Shown here: one piece after another, positions 51,462 through 63,900 of the stretch
Layout of the letters: every line of letters begins with the position of its first letter
Numbering within the stretch: position 1 is the stretch's first letter
Origin: Callaeas wilsoni
Lineage: Eukaryota > Chordata > Aves > Passeriformes > Callaeidae
Length of the DNA: 64,000 nucleotides
Assembly: GCA_013398955.1 (NCBI GenBank)
Contig: VWPU01011712.1
Location: 1-64,000, forward strand
Reading direction: 5' to 3'
The notes under the pieces: model-generated
What the model saw: the letters and a program-made list of their open reading frames with translations, nothing else
Database searches by the model: none
What the model was told of the DNA's origin: nothing
Made by a program: the position numbers and the translations under genes

Positions 51462-51576
51462 GTTTAATGCCAGAACAGTTGGGAAAATTAAAGAGTATCT
51501 TTTTAACAGAAATATGTGTTTTAGTAATTGCCAGCACGTGTCAAAGTCAACAATCAAAGAGCTCAGGCGATACAAG
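51462..51576 (+). other. Candidate plus-strand exon of 115 bp, unrecognised
   Basis: A strong acceptor, a pyrimidine tract with eight consecutive T ending CATACAG at 51461, precedes 115 bases. They end TACAAG followed by GTAATG at 51577. Frame 2 is open for 38 codons and includes KIKEYLFNRNMCF and, at its end, HVSKSTIKELRRYK, a basic amphipathic-looking stretch. It begins one base into a codon, in phase with the 19962-20047 candidate 31 kb upstream. Frame 3 is also open, which weakens the case. I do not recognise the family. Candidates range from a real coding exon of a long-intron gene to a chance pseudo-exon. Confidence 0.25.
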
Positions 51577-54500
51577 GTAATGCATGTTTTCATTCCAATT
51601 ATTGGTTTCTTAATTTAGCAAATAGGATTTTTGCCTGCATTTAAAGAGGAAATCAGTAAATCAAAACTAAATTTTCTGTGTAAGAAAGAGTCATAAAATA
51701 ACTCAGGTTACCACAGAAACAAATTGAAGCAAACTGGTGCCACGAAACAAGTAATTAAGCAGAAAGAATAATTTGATGTCTTCAAAAATTATTGATTTAT
51801 GATACCATGTCATGTTTGGGACATAAATATTTATTATCTTGCATTTCCTGTTCCTTCAACCCATTCTAATAAAGGGCAGCTCAGCCAAGTTCAAGTAGTG
51901 AACAGTAAGACAATAAGATGTTATATTTGCCTCTCCCTTGAGAAGTAGAAAGCACATTTTATGTCAAATTATTCCACGCACAGGGAACACTGCAATACTG
52001 CGTACCTACAGCCATCCATGGATTACAGAATTAGACTCCTGTGTCTACCTGGCAGCACTATAATAAATTTAAATTAAACTGCCATAAAGTAGACAGGGGC
52101 AGTCTTTTTAGTCTTGCCCTGCAGTACAGCAAGAAATGTATTGTGCTATGTATTTGCCTTATTACTTAGTTCTTCCAGCCAAGAAGCAAGTTTCCCTAAA
52201 CACCAGAAACAGAGAGAGAACTTTAAGGTTTAAATCCTTATGCTCTTTTAGCTGGACATCAGCAATAGCCATTTCTTCAACAACTCACAGTGCAAAGGGT
52301 TGTTATTTTCCCTGCAGGACTCTAATCTGATAAGGAGCCAAGACTCAAGCCAAATCTCAGCAAAAAGAGAAAAAAAACATATTACGTCTTCCTCTTTTTT
52401 TTTCCCCTTGCTCACAGAACATTACTAAACTGGCCTTTAGTATAAGTTCAGCTCACAGAAGTAATTCTTGAAAGCCCATTGGTGGAGAGTGCATTTCCTT
52501 CTCCTTTCACATTGAAAAGGAAACTTTCTGTGAGTATTTGTCTGTATCAAAAACACCCTGACCTCTCCAGCCACAAGATTAAATACCAGCAGCCCACTCT
52601 GTCACTAGTTCACTATTAGGAAATTACATGGGAGGAAAGACACAACATAAAATTCACAGGGAGAAAAATAGAAAAAAGAAAAAAAGACATTGGTAGTGGT
52701 GGGAGTGAATGAACAAGCTTAATAATGAAGCCTGTAAAAAGGAAAATACCCTCTGGCCAATTGATAATAAAAGGTTACTTCAGGCAAAGGGTCAGATCCT
52801 GAGCAGTGCAAACTGGCCCAGCTTCTCCAACCTCAGCAAACTGACAGTGATTTACAGCAGCTGCAAAAAGCCCCAGGAGACAGAAAAACCCAGCTATAAA
52901 AATGGAACTGGAGGCCCACATTTTGAAAAGCTTCCACTCACTTTTAGCACCAGACTGAGGTACAGAGGTGACTCTGAGGGTTTGTTTCTGCGGGGGAGTT
53001 CCTGTGAAGTAAGCTGAAGTGTGAATTTACACTGCATTTACTTCTGGGTCTTAAGTAGGCTGTAAATTCACACTCAACCTATTTTACAGGGATTTCCCCG
53101 AGTAGATAAGCACTAAATTTGCCTCCTAATCATGGAGGTATACAAAATAAATAGATGTTTTCCAAACTGCAGACCCACACAGGAATCTCTCTATTGCTTG
53201 TAGGGGCAAGTGGGTACTGAGCAGTATATATTGTATTGTAGTTCTGCAAGTGCATAGTGCCCTTCTTTCAACCATTGGCACCAAGGCCCCCTCCAGTCAT
53301 CTCTCTCAATATCTTTTGAAACCCCTGGATCTCTTCCAGCTTCGTGGCAGACTTCCACACCCCGGGCCCTGGCTTATCCCTTCCCCATTCCAGTTCCACA
53401 TATGGAGGTCCACATTTCTTTACCTACTCACCCCTGACTCTCAGGGAGAGCAGTAACTCCTCATCCTCGTGCAGAGGTGTTGTCTCCTACCAGTTTCCTA
53501 CCTCTGAACCAACCTAACCATGCTCTGATCATTCATGCCTCACCCACCCCCAGAAGCGCTGAATCCCTGGGTTAATGCATGTCCTTTGAAACCTCCTTCA
53601 GAGTCATAGGGTTAACTCCATGCCAAGAAATGCCAAGAAGCTGGGCAAGATTATTCACACCTTCTTGGCTGAAAGATGCTTTTACACACAGCTGGACAGG
53701 CAGCCAGAGGCCTTTGGCAGGAACCAAGAGGAAGCAGCTGGTATGGTCAGAGCTTCATCGGGGTCCTCAGGATGGGGGTTTGGTCTTCAGCAGGCTGGGG
53801 TGACCAACCTGAATCACACAAGGCCTGGGCTCTTTCCCTGGGAGCAGCAGTGAGTCTGTAATGGAGCAGAGAATTTATGCCTTGACTAATCTGGGACCTT
53901 GCACTGCTTGAACAGCTGTCTCTGCTGGCTCAGGTGTCAACTAAGTCCCACCTGTGGCCATACCACTCTAAAACAGTGACAGCACACAGTAGGAAGGATC
54001 CTTTTCAATAAGTCAATTTAGTAATATTCTCTGACACCTGAAGCAAACACTGAATTTCTCAAAAGCAGCCTGGAATGCTTTCCTTCAGTAAAATGCCTGA
54101 TTTTGCAAAGCATTAAAGTCTGAAAGCCAGTCAACACCTAGAAGTTTTAATTTTCAGAGTATAATTTCTTTCAATTGTAGCTTTCCTAGGCTATAGATTT
54201 CCCATCTATCATCTCTCTCTTGGTGTTTAAAACTCACAGCCAAGCTATTCTAAGTCCTTACTGAGCCTACCACTTATAAGGTAACAGGGATAACCACCAG
54301 TATAAACAGGGCACCCCAGGGAATTCAGTCACCAAAACACATCCAGCAAGGCAAAGGAACAGGGCCCTCCATGTTATTTCAACAACCTACTATCCCCTGA
54401 AATCATTGGCAATACTAATCTATTTATCTTGCAAGTAAAGAAATGTACACGATTTTCCCATGCAACAACACACTGATTAAACTTAGAGCATTTCAGGCAG

Positions 54501-55736
54501 ATCATATTTCTCAAATAAAAATCAGACCTTATTAACCCTCAAAGGAAATTCCACATAAAAACACAGCATCAAAAAGCCAGGAGCATGTAAGAATTCAGTC
54601 TGAGTTTCAGTCAAAATGCAGTGATTCCTTTTAACTGCTTCAGTTGCAAAGTTTTCAGAAGAACAGTGACCTGTCCTTTGAGAGCTAGCCAGCAGAAGGA
54701 CCATGGCTCTCCTTCTTACTCTGTCACATAGTAGGGAGGCCCATATACCCTGCTAAATGTAAAATATTTTAGAAAAACAAAATCAGGAAACAAACTGGGA
54801 TTTGGTCAAGAGTTCATGCTGGCTGAATCACTGTGGTGCGGAAACCACCAGCTCTAAAGATGGAAAGTCCGGAGCCATTCATTACCTCAAAGAAAGAAAA
54901 GACAAAAAAAAGAAAAAAGAGGGCTTAAAGACCCATTTAGCTTGCTGGTAAGCCTCCCCAACACCTAAAACATATAAGAGGCTACCCATCAACAGATGCC
55001 TTGATCTTTTTCCTCTTCATCTCTCTCAGAGCACAGCCAGCAATTTGATCTGCACCACAGTTTTTCATATTGGGTGCAGTGAGAATTGTTTAAATGTCAC
55101 TCCCTGACTCAACATGCAGAAATGCTGTAGGGTCAGGGCACTGCTTCTTCCCTCCACATCCTGCACCTATTGCCCTCTTCAGCCTTTCCCTGAAGAAAAA
55201 AAAAAAAATCTACATACTTACAGATTGAACATGGCCAGTTTCTAAGTAGAGATCCATTCAGACTTCTCTGGATTGCCTCTAGTTATCTGAGAGGTTCCAA
55301 GGAAATATTACTCAGAAGTAATTAAGGCCAACTGCTCTTGGACAGCTAATGGGCACATTTAGCGAGGCATCACAGCCATTTTGAAAGAGGCCTGGAAAAT
55401 CTTAGCATTGTTAAAATGTGTCTTCACAACTGCTGATAAGATCTAGTAACGAGTCTGTGTTGTGCTGGTGCATTTCATCGCCTTTCAAAAGCCAAAATCT
55501 TACCAGCAAATCATTTTAGCAAACTTTAAAAGCCAGTGTTGTGCCCATTGCTTGTAGCAAGAACAGTTCTTGACAAGAACCTCACCATACATTTTTTGCT
55601 TTCCTTGTTTCCAAAGTACTGGCATACAGAAACACACCATACTTAGGCACTGAATACATCTGTCTCAGCTCACCATCACGTTATTTGACATAATGTTGTC
55701 ACTAAAGCTAAGAATTCTATCAGCTTCCAGACTCAC
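51577..55736. other. Unique non-coding sequence, no gene seen
   Basis: No gene is supported. There are A-rich patches at about 52670-52690 and 54895-54920 and an A-run near 55196-55208. All frames are about 100 codons or shorter. Confidence 0.5.
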
Positions 55737-55812
55737 CTGAATGCTGTGCAGCCTTTTTGTCCATGCTGGATGGGGTGACCAAGAGCTGCAACACAAAGGG
55801 GATGAACCTGCG
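55737..55812 (-). other. Candidate minus-strand exon of 76 bp, unrecognised
   Basis: On the minus strand the acceptor GGCTCTCTTTTTCTGCAG precedes 76 bases ending GCATTCAG and then GTGAGTCTGG, so both signals are near consensus. All three frames are open. They include RRFIPFVLQLLVTPSSMDKK (frame 1) and AGSSPLCCSSWSPHPAWTK (frame 2). Frame 2 is in phase with frame 1 of the 31448-31487 candidate, and frame 1 with its frame 3. No family is recognised. With three open frames, openness says little. The splice signals are the main evidence. Confidence 0.22.
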
Positions 55813-58800
55813 CTGCAGAAAAAGAGAGCCAGTCCACAGGCTAAACATTGTAACATGAGGAAACCTAAGATCAGCAGTTCTGCAACATATTTCCTTACAC
55901 AGACTTGTCTCCATCATTTATTCTCTCTGAGCCCCCGCTCTGTAAAATGGTACCTTTATATAACACTCTCTGTGAGAATATGGTATGAAGTGGCACATTG
56001 ACAGGGAACATGAAATACCTCTGAATCTATGATAACTCCACATTACCAATCAGTCATCTTAAACACTCAAAAATGAATGATTCCAGAGAATGTTACAGTG
56101 GAAGTGACTCACAAAAGACTGAAGAATCAACACTTTCCTGAACTGAATTCAGTTTTGTGAGTGTAAGCTTTAAAGGGTTCATTTACCATAGTGATACCAT
56201 TTGGAAAGCAGTCTTTGACAATTATAAGCATCTTTCTACAGAGTAAACTGCCAGCTAGCAGCAATGTTATTTCATAGCACTGGTGTCAATGACCAAGGAA
56301 GCCTTCCAACTCAGCAAAGCATGTTCCAGGATGTTTTGAGAAAAAGATCTATAAAAATTGCACAATCAAAAGCCTGGGACTGTTGTGCATCGGTTTTGCA
56401 CATTTCTTAATGGAGCTGGTGCTATAAAGTGCTTCTAGCCTATCAAAATTTCACAGGCAATATGTCAGGAGGCAATTGATCCTGAAATACTAAATCACAG
56501 TAGACTTCAGATAGTCACCAACTCTACCTACAGAGGCTTGCATCAACCAATGGATCATTCTCCCTTTCTCTTTCCTGGAGGGCTTATCAGGCATGACAGC
56601 TCCTGGTGACCTCCTCTGGTGCCCTAGTCCTTTGGACTTTCACTGCTCTCAGCTCTACGTGCTGCCAGCACCTGTAACATGAAATAATACATTCTGGGTA
56701 CTCCCTCTGCCTCCTCCCATTACATCAGTGTTCAAGCTGGGAGTAGCAGTGTGCTTCTGAAGCCAGAATGCCCCGCTTACTGTGCAGTCCCCAAGCACAG
56801 AGCAGACCCCTTTCAGATGGAACTAAGCTGAAGAGGCACCCCAGCAGCACACGGCCTCACACGGTGGGCAGGCCAGGGGACCTCAGCAGGGCTGCGGCTC
56901 TCCAGGTCCACTCCCACTTCCTACTACAGTCACTTGTGGAGAAATTGCCTTGGAGTATCAGACATTCTTTCTCCTCCAGGCAAACTTAACAAACCTTTTC
57001 TACTCTGTACAATGACCCAAAACTTACTTTGCTCTCCTCCAATCCCTCAAAAAAGCAGCTTGATGCCTGTCTTTTCAGACATTTTCCCAGCTGGCACCTC
57101 CAGTGCATCATAACATTTGAACTGTTATATCTTTGGACTAGTCATTAAAATTGTCATCATTTAGGTCCTTGCCCATCTGCCAGTATTCTGTCACTCACAT
57201 CTTCCTTTTTACCTATTTCTACCCTTCCTTCTTCCTTTCCTTCTTTCGGACTCACTTGTCCCATTATTATGATTTTAGCTATGAATAAAGCTCAAACTCA
57301 TCACTTACACCAAATGAATCTGAAGTAGCAGAGTTTTCTGTGATTTCTTAGATTTTATGTGACTGAATTTCTGTGTAACACGCACAATCTGAACCTTCAC
57401 ATTACCTATAGAGAAATCTTCTTTTCTCTCTCCATTAACTGCAGCATCTCTTTGTAGCCTAACCCGAGACGCAGAGAACTGAATGGAAGGACCTCAGCTG
57501 ACTGCAGGAGGCAGTCCCCTAAATGCACTTAATGAAGTCATTCAAACAACCGATGCTATTTATGTTGAATTTCATGACTATGTGACATTCAGAGATAACC
57601 ATGCATGTTCTGTGTCTTTAGCAAATACATTTTTCCTATTATACAATCTGAAAAAAATACTGGTTTTGTTCTAATGTAATTTTAAGAATCAAATTTATAT
57701 ACAAGACCTTTAGAAAACAGAGAACCACCTCTAAATGCAAAGAACAAACATTTGCATTACCTATTTATATTAAAATATGCAGAAATTTCCAAAGTATTCC
57801 GTCAACTTATAAATTTTTATAACTTCTTCAAATTGTTAACATTTTTTTAACACACAGAATTATTTCAGCTTTGTGGAAGGCTCAATAACAATCTTTCTGG
57901 CCTGGAAAAAAGAAAAGAACATTATAATAAAGAATGCAGAATAAATAAAAACAAAACAGTACAAGCCGTACATCCACGCATACAAAGACAACTTTCATGG
58001 TGAGCTACAAGCAAGTATAATAACACAATGTGCTGCATGTTGATTTCACCAGTGAAAAGAATTTCTCCAGTTATTGAAGACTTTCCTGGCAGAATTTCAG
58101 AAAAAAAAAAATCTGACATTCTCCCAATCTGACTTCTGTGCAATGCAAGTCATGCACATTTTAAACACCAATGAATAATACTGCCTTTCTTCTGAGAACT
58201 GTTAACAGCTGTAGAAACTATTATAGCCTGCTTAAAATCATGTCTCTGTAGTCAATACTCTCCAGACACTTAGCAATACTAAAGCTATTCCTGGGACTAA
58301 ACTAGAATTGCTATGTGAGTACAAAGTTTGATTTATGTTGAAATGAAACAACAAACATCTGATCTTTCCTTTTTTAAAACAGCCATTCACATAAACACAA
58401 GAATCAGCTGCATAACTAGAAAGTGATGTACCAAATTTACAGAAATTGGACAAAGAAAGACCACCCACAGTTACCTTCAAAAAGAAAAGATTTGTGAAAG
58501 GGTGAAAGATGGCTGATTAAGATACTTTGTAGAGCCATGGCCACCCTAATATCTTCGTGGTGAGGCTGTGGTTTATGAGTGTTGTTTCATGAATCTAGTT
58601 TTTCAAGTTTCCTGAAATACACAAAATTATCAGCAGCCCAGTCCAATATCTTGGCAATGCTCATCACCAGCTGCTCTCAGATAGATCACAGGCACAGTGG
58701 ACTGCATAATAAAATCATCCAGATGCATTCAAGAGGATGTCAAGATCTCTGTGTACTAACATTATTTTTTCACATCACAGAGCACAGGTGGGAACAGGAG

Positions 58801-60314
58801 AAATGCTCTGTTGTGGCTACTCTGACATTTCTGAAATTATGACTGGAAAAAGAGACAAAACACAAGTGGAACAAGTGCAAACCTCAAAAGATAAAAGATT
58901 TCAGATTATGTTCTACAGATTAATGTGTATTGCTAAGATTGTGCTTTGATTCCTCATTCCAAAAAACTGCCACACCAAAATTCCTTTTCTTTTTACACAT
59001 CTTCACCTTTCAAGGAATGAAAACACGTAAGTAAATATTATCAGATTTGTTGAGGGTTTATGATCTCTGACAAAGACAGCAATTAATTTCAGCATTAACA
59101 ATAATAAAGTGAGGATTAAACTAATTTCAAGTAAGACTCTCTTCCTCCAGAAGAGTACCATAAATCAATCAGGAAGCCTTAAGCAGCTTCAAATTAATTC
59201 TCCAGCTTCTTCTAGATAATTCTAAATCTTTAGCTGTTAAAGTATCTAGAAAGCTGAAAGATAAGCTAATTGTTCATCTCACTACTAGTTTTTCTTCAGT
59301 AAGTAAGTTACCTTATTCATAGTATCACACTTCATCTTCTAATCAGAGCTTTCACAGCAGTTTATTTGTGTACCAGCATGGCACACCTCCACCTTCTCCA
59401 GCAGACATGCAAGTAGCAGAATAACTTGTGTGCCCTTCTGCTGCCCCAGGTGCCATCAAACACAGCTCTCCACACAGTCCCTGTGCTTGGCTGGGGAAAA
59501 CATGACGATGGCAGACACAGTGGTGCTTTCCAAAAAGCCACTGTTAGTTCTGCCAGTAACTTTTACTAAAAGACGTGACTAGTGCAGTTGCCCAAGGATG
59601 GAAACTCACTGTCACTAAAACTTGACTTGCCCACCCCCACTGTAATGGGACTGAGCAAGACCGAGGACTCCAGAGGCAAAACAAAGCTTGAAATTCCGAA
59701 TGCAGACCTAACAGAGCAGAAATGCTGTCATCCTCTCTACTTTCAGGTCAAATTCAAGTTCTTGTGCTCACGATCCCAGTTTGCCTTTACAAAGTCCTAG
59801 CCCAGCCTGTTCCCAACCTCTCCACTTTTCTTCCTCCCTACTCACTTGCTCTGCTTTTCTCACTCCTTGTGTCCTTGCATGCCTCCTTTTCTCCTCTGTG
59901 CTCTGAGTCTTATCCCATGCTGCTCTCTGGGATAAGATCTCTCCCCCTGGGAAGGCTTTGGATGTCCTATCTCAATAAATTTGGGATAACACTCAAATTC
60001 AATGGGAGTAAAGCTGACCCATATCATTGGGGCTCTCTTGCCAAGCATCCCCTGTCCTTCCTCTTGCCTCATCCTGTCTTTATTTAGTGTCTGTAAATCT
60101 GTTCCCTTTTTCTTCTTAGCTGTTGACCTACACTTCATATCTGCCAATTTTGCCATATCAGACTGAGAGTTCCTACAGGCAGAGTACCAAGTTGTTAGAT
60201 TTTCCCTTACTTTGTCTATAAAACGGCTTCTATTAAATGTTTTTCCATAACAATGGAAAGAGATGATCAATTTACAATACCAAAGGAAGGAAAAAGCGGC
60301 ACATAAGCAGGAAG
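55813..60314. other. Unique non-coding sequence, no gene seen
   Basis: No gene is supported. A mildly GC-rich patch lies at 56760-56960 and a pyrimidine-rich one near 57225-57255. An 11-base A-run occurs near 58100. The 136-codon minus frame at 59860-60270 and the 121-codon plus frame at 59722-60087 overlap antisense and are both unrecognised. Confidence 0.5.
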
Positions 60315-60319
60315 AGGAA

Positions 60320-60965
60320 TGTCTTGAGGTGGTTCTATGACAATACTGTATTTCCCATTGTCTGCTTGATCTCTAGTGTACCTTTAAACTTGCAAAGGGA
60401 GAGAGAAGCCGAGGGAACTCTTCAAAGCGGTTAGCTTGACCTTGCAGTTAGAACATTTACATTCTTTCTCTCTCTGAGCTGACAGTCTTGCCAGTTAGGA
60501 GGGAAGTTTTCTTCCCTCTAGTTCTTCTTCGGCTTTCAGCTGAGAAGGGACTGAGATCTACCTCAGCAGCTTCTGTTCCTTTTTGGACTGTTTTTGGCTT
60601 GCTTCTTCGTCCAAGACCAGCTGTCATCTCCAGGACCTGCTCGGCAGGACCCTCCAAGGGGATTGTCGGACCGACCTGGCCCAGCCTGGCGCAGGACCAC
60701 AGGTTTTACCTACAGAAAGAATTCTAAAATCCACCAGCCTTTTTTAGGGGATGGGGAAGGGGGTTTCAGTATCCTGTTCTGCCCCATGCCTGCAGGGGAC
60801 TCTGTTTGTTAAATAAACAGGTTTGTTTGCACTTTCTTTTGATAAGTTATTTTCCTGAACCGGTAGGGGAGGGGCTGCGGGGGCCTGCTTGCCTGGCAGG
60901 CAGGAGAGAGAGAGAGGCGCCTTTTTCCAGTTGTTTCCTCCTGGATTTGTGTCCAAACTGGCACA
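60320..60965 (+). mobile_element. Solo LTR of an endogenous retrovirus, copy 2
   Basis: This 646-base element starts TGTCTTGAGG, ends AAACTGGCACA and has the same orientation and family as the LTR at 46377-47052. Flanking pentamers AGGAA (60315-60319) and AGGAC (60966-60970) match at four of five positions. An intact AATAAA signal lies at 60812-60817, followed by a T-rich, then GC-rich U5-like part. No gag, pol or env sequence is adjacent. The two LTRs are unlikely to be the ends of one provirus: the 13.3 kb between them contains no retroviral frames and each has its own candidate target duplication. Confidence 0.87.
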
Positions 60966-60970
60966 AGGAC

Positions 60971-63900
60971 ACACTTTTTTCTTAAATTCTAATAGGTAAC
61001 TAAGGAATTAGTTTTTTCAAAATCATTGATCATATACAAGGCAAAAAGGCATTGTTTAGAAAAAAGCATAAGAAAGGCACCAAGGTTACTAGAAACTATC
61101 ATATCCTTTGGTCTGGGAATTTCAGCTGGGCTCTGGCTCTTAATTCAGCACAGTTACAAGGCAATTCTGCAAGTACAATCCCCTGGGAACTGCAAATGAA
61201 AATAAAAGTCATGTTCTAGTCAACCGATTTCAAGGTCACATATTTGAAATCAAGGCAGTAGGGAACCAAAAGGCCTTGCAAAACTTACAAAATAAGCAGA
61301 AATCATGCAACAAGGAAATTCTCACAGGTATAACACCAACCTGGATCTGCTAAACTCAGTGGTTAGTAGTTCCACTGAATATAGTAAGAAAAATTAGGCG
61401 GTGAGTTAAGAGATCAGATAATTTGTAATGGGAGACTAACAGTGGACCACATGGAAAATTAAGTGGCTTGGAGTGCAGACAAGCTTAGAGAGAGGGTGAA
61501 GCAATGGCTGTTTTGAGAATCCCTACTGGGCACTGCCATAGAGTGCTAATAACACATGTGAAATGCACTAACGGCTGCAACACAAGCAGAAGGAGTCAAA
61601 CAACCTTACACAATGACACAAAAAAGTCATTTCATCCATCACAAAAAAGAAATGTAACAGAAAAATCTCTAGCATGTAGGCATTAGTGTGAGAACACATC
61701 TTCCCAGCAATGGATCAGGAAGATCTGATCTTTGGCACTATTTCCGGAATGACAAAACTTTCAGACAGGTTACCTCCTTACCTGTCTGTGGGTAGGAAAG
61801 TCACTGATAACTGAAAAACTCTTAAGCAACCTTCCGTGCTGTTTTCTATTGCAATAATTGTACATTGACCACTCCGAACTGAAGGGTGCCTGGTATCATT
61901 ATTCCAAAACATGTAACTATCCATCCAGATATTTACACTGCATCCCTCCTACTGCAGAGAGACTACAAATATGAGCACACAGGGGCAAACAATACTGTTA
62001 ACACTTCCCATTTTGGCTGGTATCGCTGCGTTAGGGCACTCCACGGGCAGGTGCTGTCGTTTCTGACAAGCCTGTTGGGTAACAGCAACAGGAATCTGTC
62101 AGATGCAGCCCACACACAGGATGTGTCCCGCACAGCATGCTGACCTCCTCCAAAGAAGTTTCATTTTAGAATTCTATGGAACATGTTACAAATACCAGCT
62201 GGCAACGTGCGATGTATCAGAGAGGAAAGGAAAGGGACAACGGGCAGTACAGATAACATGGAAACACCCTCCAAGGGCAGCAGTGGGCTTGCTGGAGCAA
62301 GCTGTGTGCTTGCTTGGAGAAACAGCCGGGATCTGTGTGACAGAGGGACACTTGGCCCATCAAACAAGAAAATGTGCGAAGGCACTTCTGCGCTTCTCAC
62401 GCAATTCCTTGACTCTGCAGCTGCCAGAAGATTAGCGCTGTCTTAAAGATAACTCAAGAAGCTTCTGGCTTTGCCAAGAATAAACCTAGTAATAAAAAAA
62501 AACTAATAAAGAATAAGTGCCCTTACCTTCACAGGATCATATTCACACCACAAGGAACTCCTTTTTCTCCAGGAAAGGGTCCCTGCCAGTGCATAAGAAG
62601 ATGTCAAAGGCCTTGCACATTGCCTTGCTACAACCACACAGCCTGCCGTCTCTTCTCCCCAGGACAAGGCAATTCTGAGGGACCTACTTACTCCTGATTT
62701 CTGCCTTCTTTACACCACCTGAGGTGCAAAGCTGATGGAGATGAACAACCAGTCCCACCTCCTAGGCAGACAATAAAATATCAAAGGCTCCCAACTAGCA
62801 GAAGTGCCTTTGCACACCCAGCCATGAGTGCTTCTGCTCCCATGCAAGAAGTTACCAGATCCACGGGAGAGCTTTAAACTTTCACCCACCTGAGCCTGTG
62901 AGACAAATATGTGTCCTCTGTCTCCCACCCTGTTGCAAGCAAGCTTCCCATAGGTGTCAATAGGTGTCAATACCTTGAGCTACACAAATATATTTGGGAG
63001 AGCATTTCAACAGCATGCTGGGAGCTTGGGTTCAGTATGGTGTGCAACAAATAATGGCAGTATTGTCTTTTTAACAAAAATTTTTTTTAAAAAAGTCCCT
63101 GACATTATGATTTTGCTTTTGAAAATTATATTAAGACCAGTGCAGAAACTATTAGCAAAGAAGCGATTCGTGAACACCAACAAAATGATTCACCAGTCCC
63201 TCGCTAGGAAGTGATATCATTGCATCACATCTCCATGAGAATGGCAGAAGAGATGCATTGTTTCACAGGACAGTGAAGTGCTGTATTCTCCAAAGTTAAG
63301 GTATTTAATCTGCAAGTGTGTATGACAAATGAGAGGAGGAAAATTGTCAGTGCTCTGGGCAGTGACTATCAGATGCTCGTAAGCACTATTAACATTTACA
63401 ATCTGGCCTGGGATAAATTGCAATCTGAGAGTATATTATACAAATTATACCACAGTCCAACCAGACTTTCTGTCTGATCCATCACTTCTTGCTTAATCCC
63501 TCAAGCCAAAACCAGTGAAATCCTTTCCTGCTCCCTGTTTAGCAGCCATATAGTGAGTATGTTCTCACATTCTCTTACCTGACTCAGTCCCACACTCTCT
63601 GACCCACATCTCTGCATCTCAGAACAGGCACTCAGTCTTGCCAGGGATTTGTACACCTTAGCAGTACACCCACTCCTACCCTTTGCCATGCCCAGCACCA
63701 TTACCCAGGTGCTCCAGTGCTTCTTAGGTCAAAAGGCACAGGACTGCTGCACAGCCAGGAGGCCTAGGGAATCCCAAAGCTCTCCCAACCCCTGTGTTAC
63801 ACAGATTCTTGCCTTGTGGCTTACACTAAGGAGAAGCTGGGTACGTGTATGGGCTGCTAGGGAGGCAGAGAGCAAGGAAGTTTTAGGTTTCAGCATGTCA

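Noticed and set aside
60312..60319. A longer than 5-bp target duplication for LTR copy 2
   Set aside because: Only AGGA is shared with the right flank. Extending further gives mismatches.
46377..60965. A single provirus with LTRs at both ends
   Set aside because: There are no gag/pol/env remnants between the LTRs. The interval contains a microsatellite and unique sequence, and each LTR has its own flanking pentamers.
62524..62580. Minus-strand segment ending CCTGTGAAG then GTAAGG
   Set aside because: The preceding CTGGCAG lacks a pyrimidine tract, and two of three frames contain stops.
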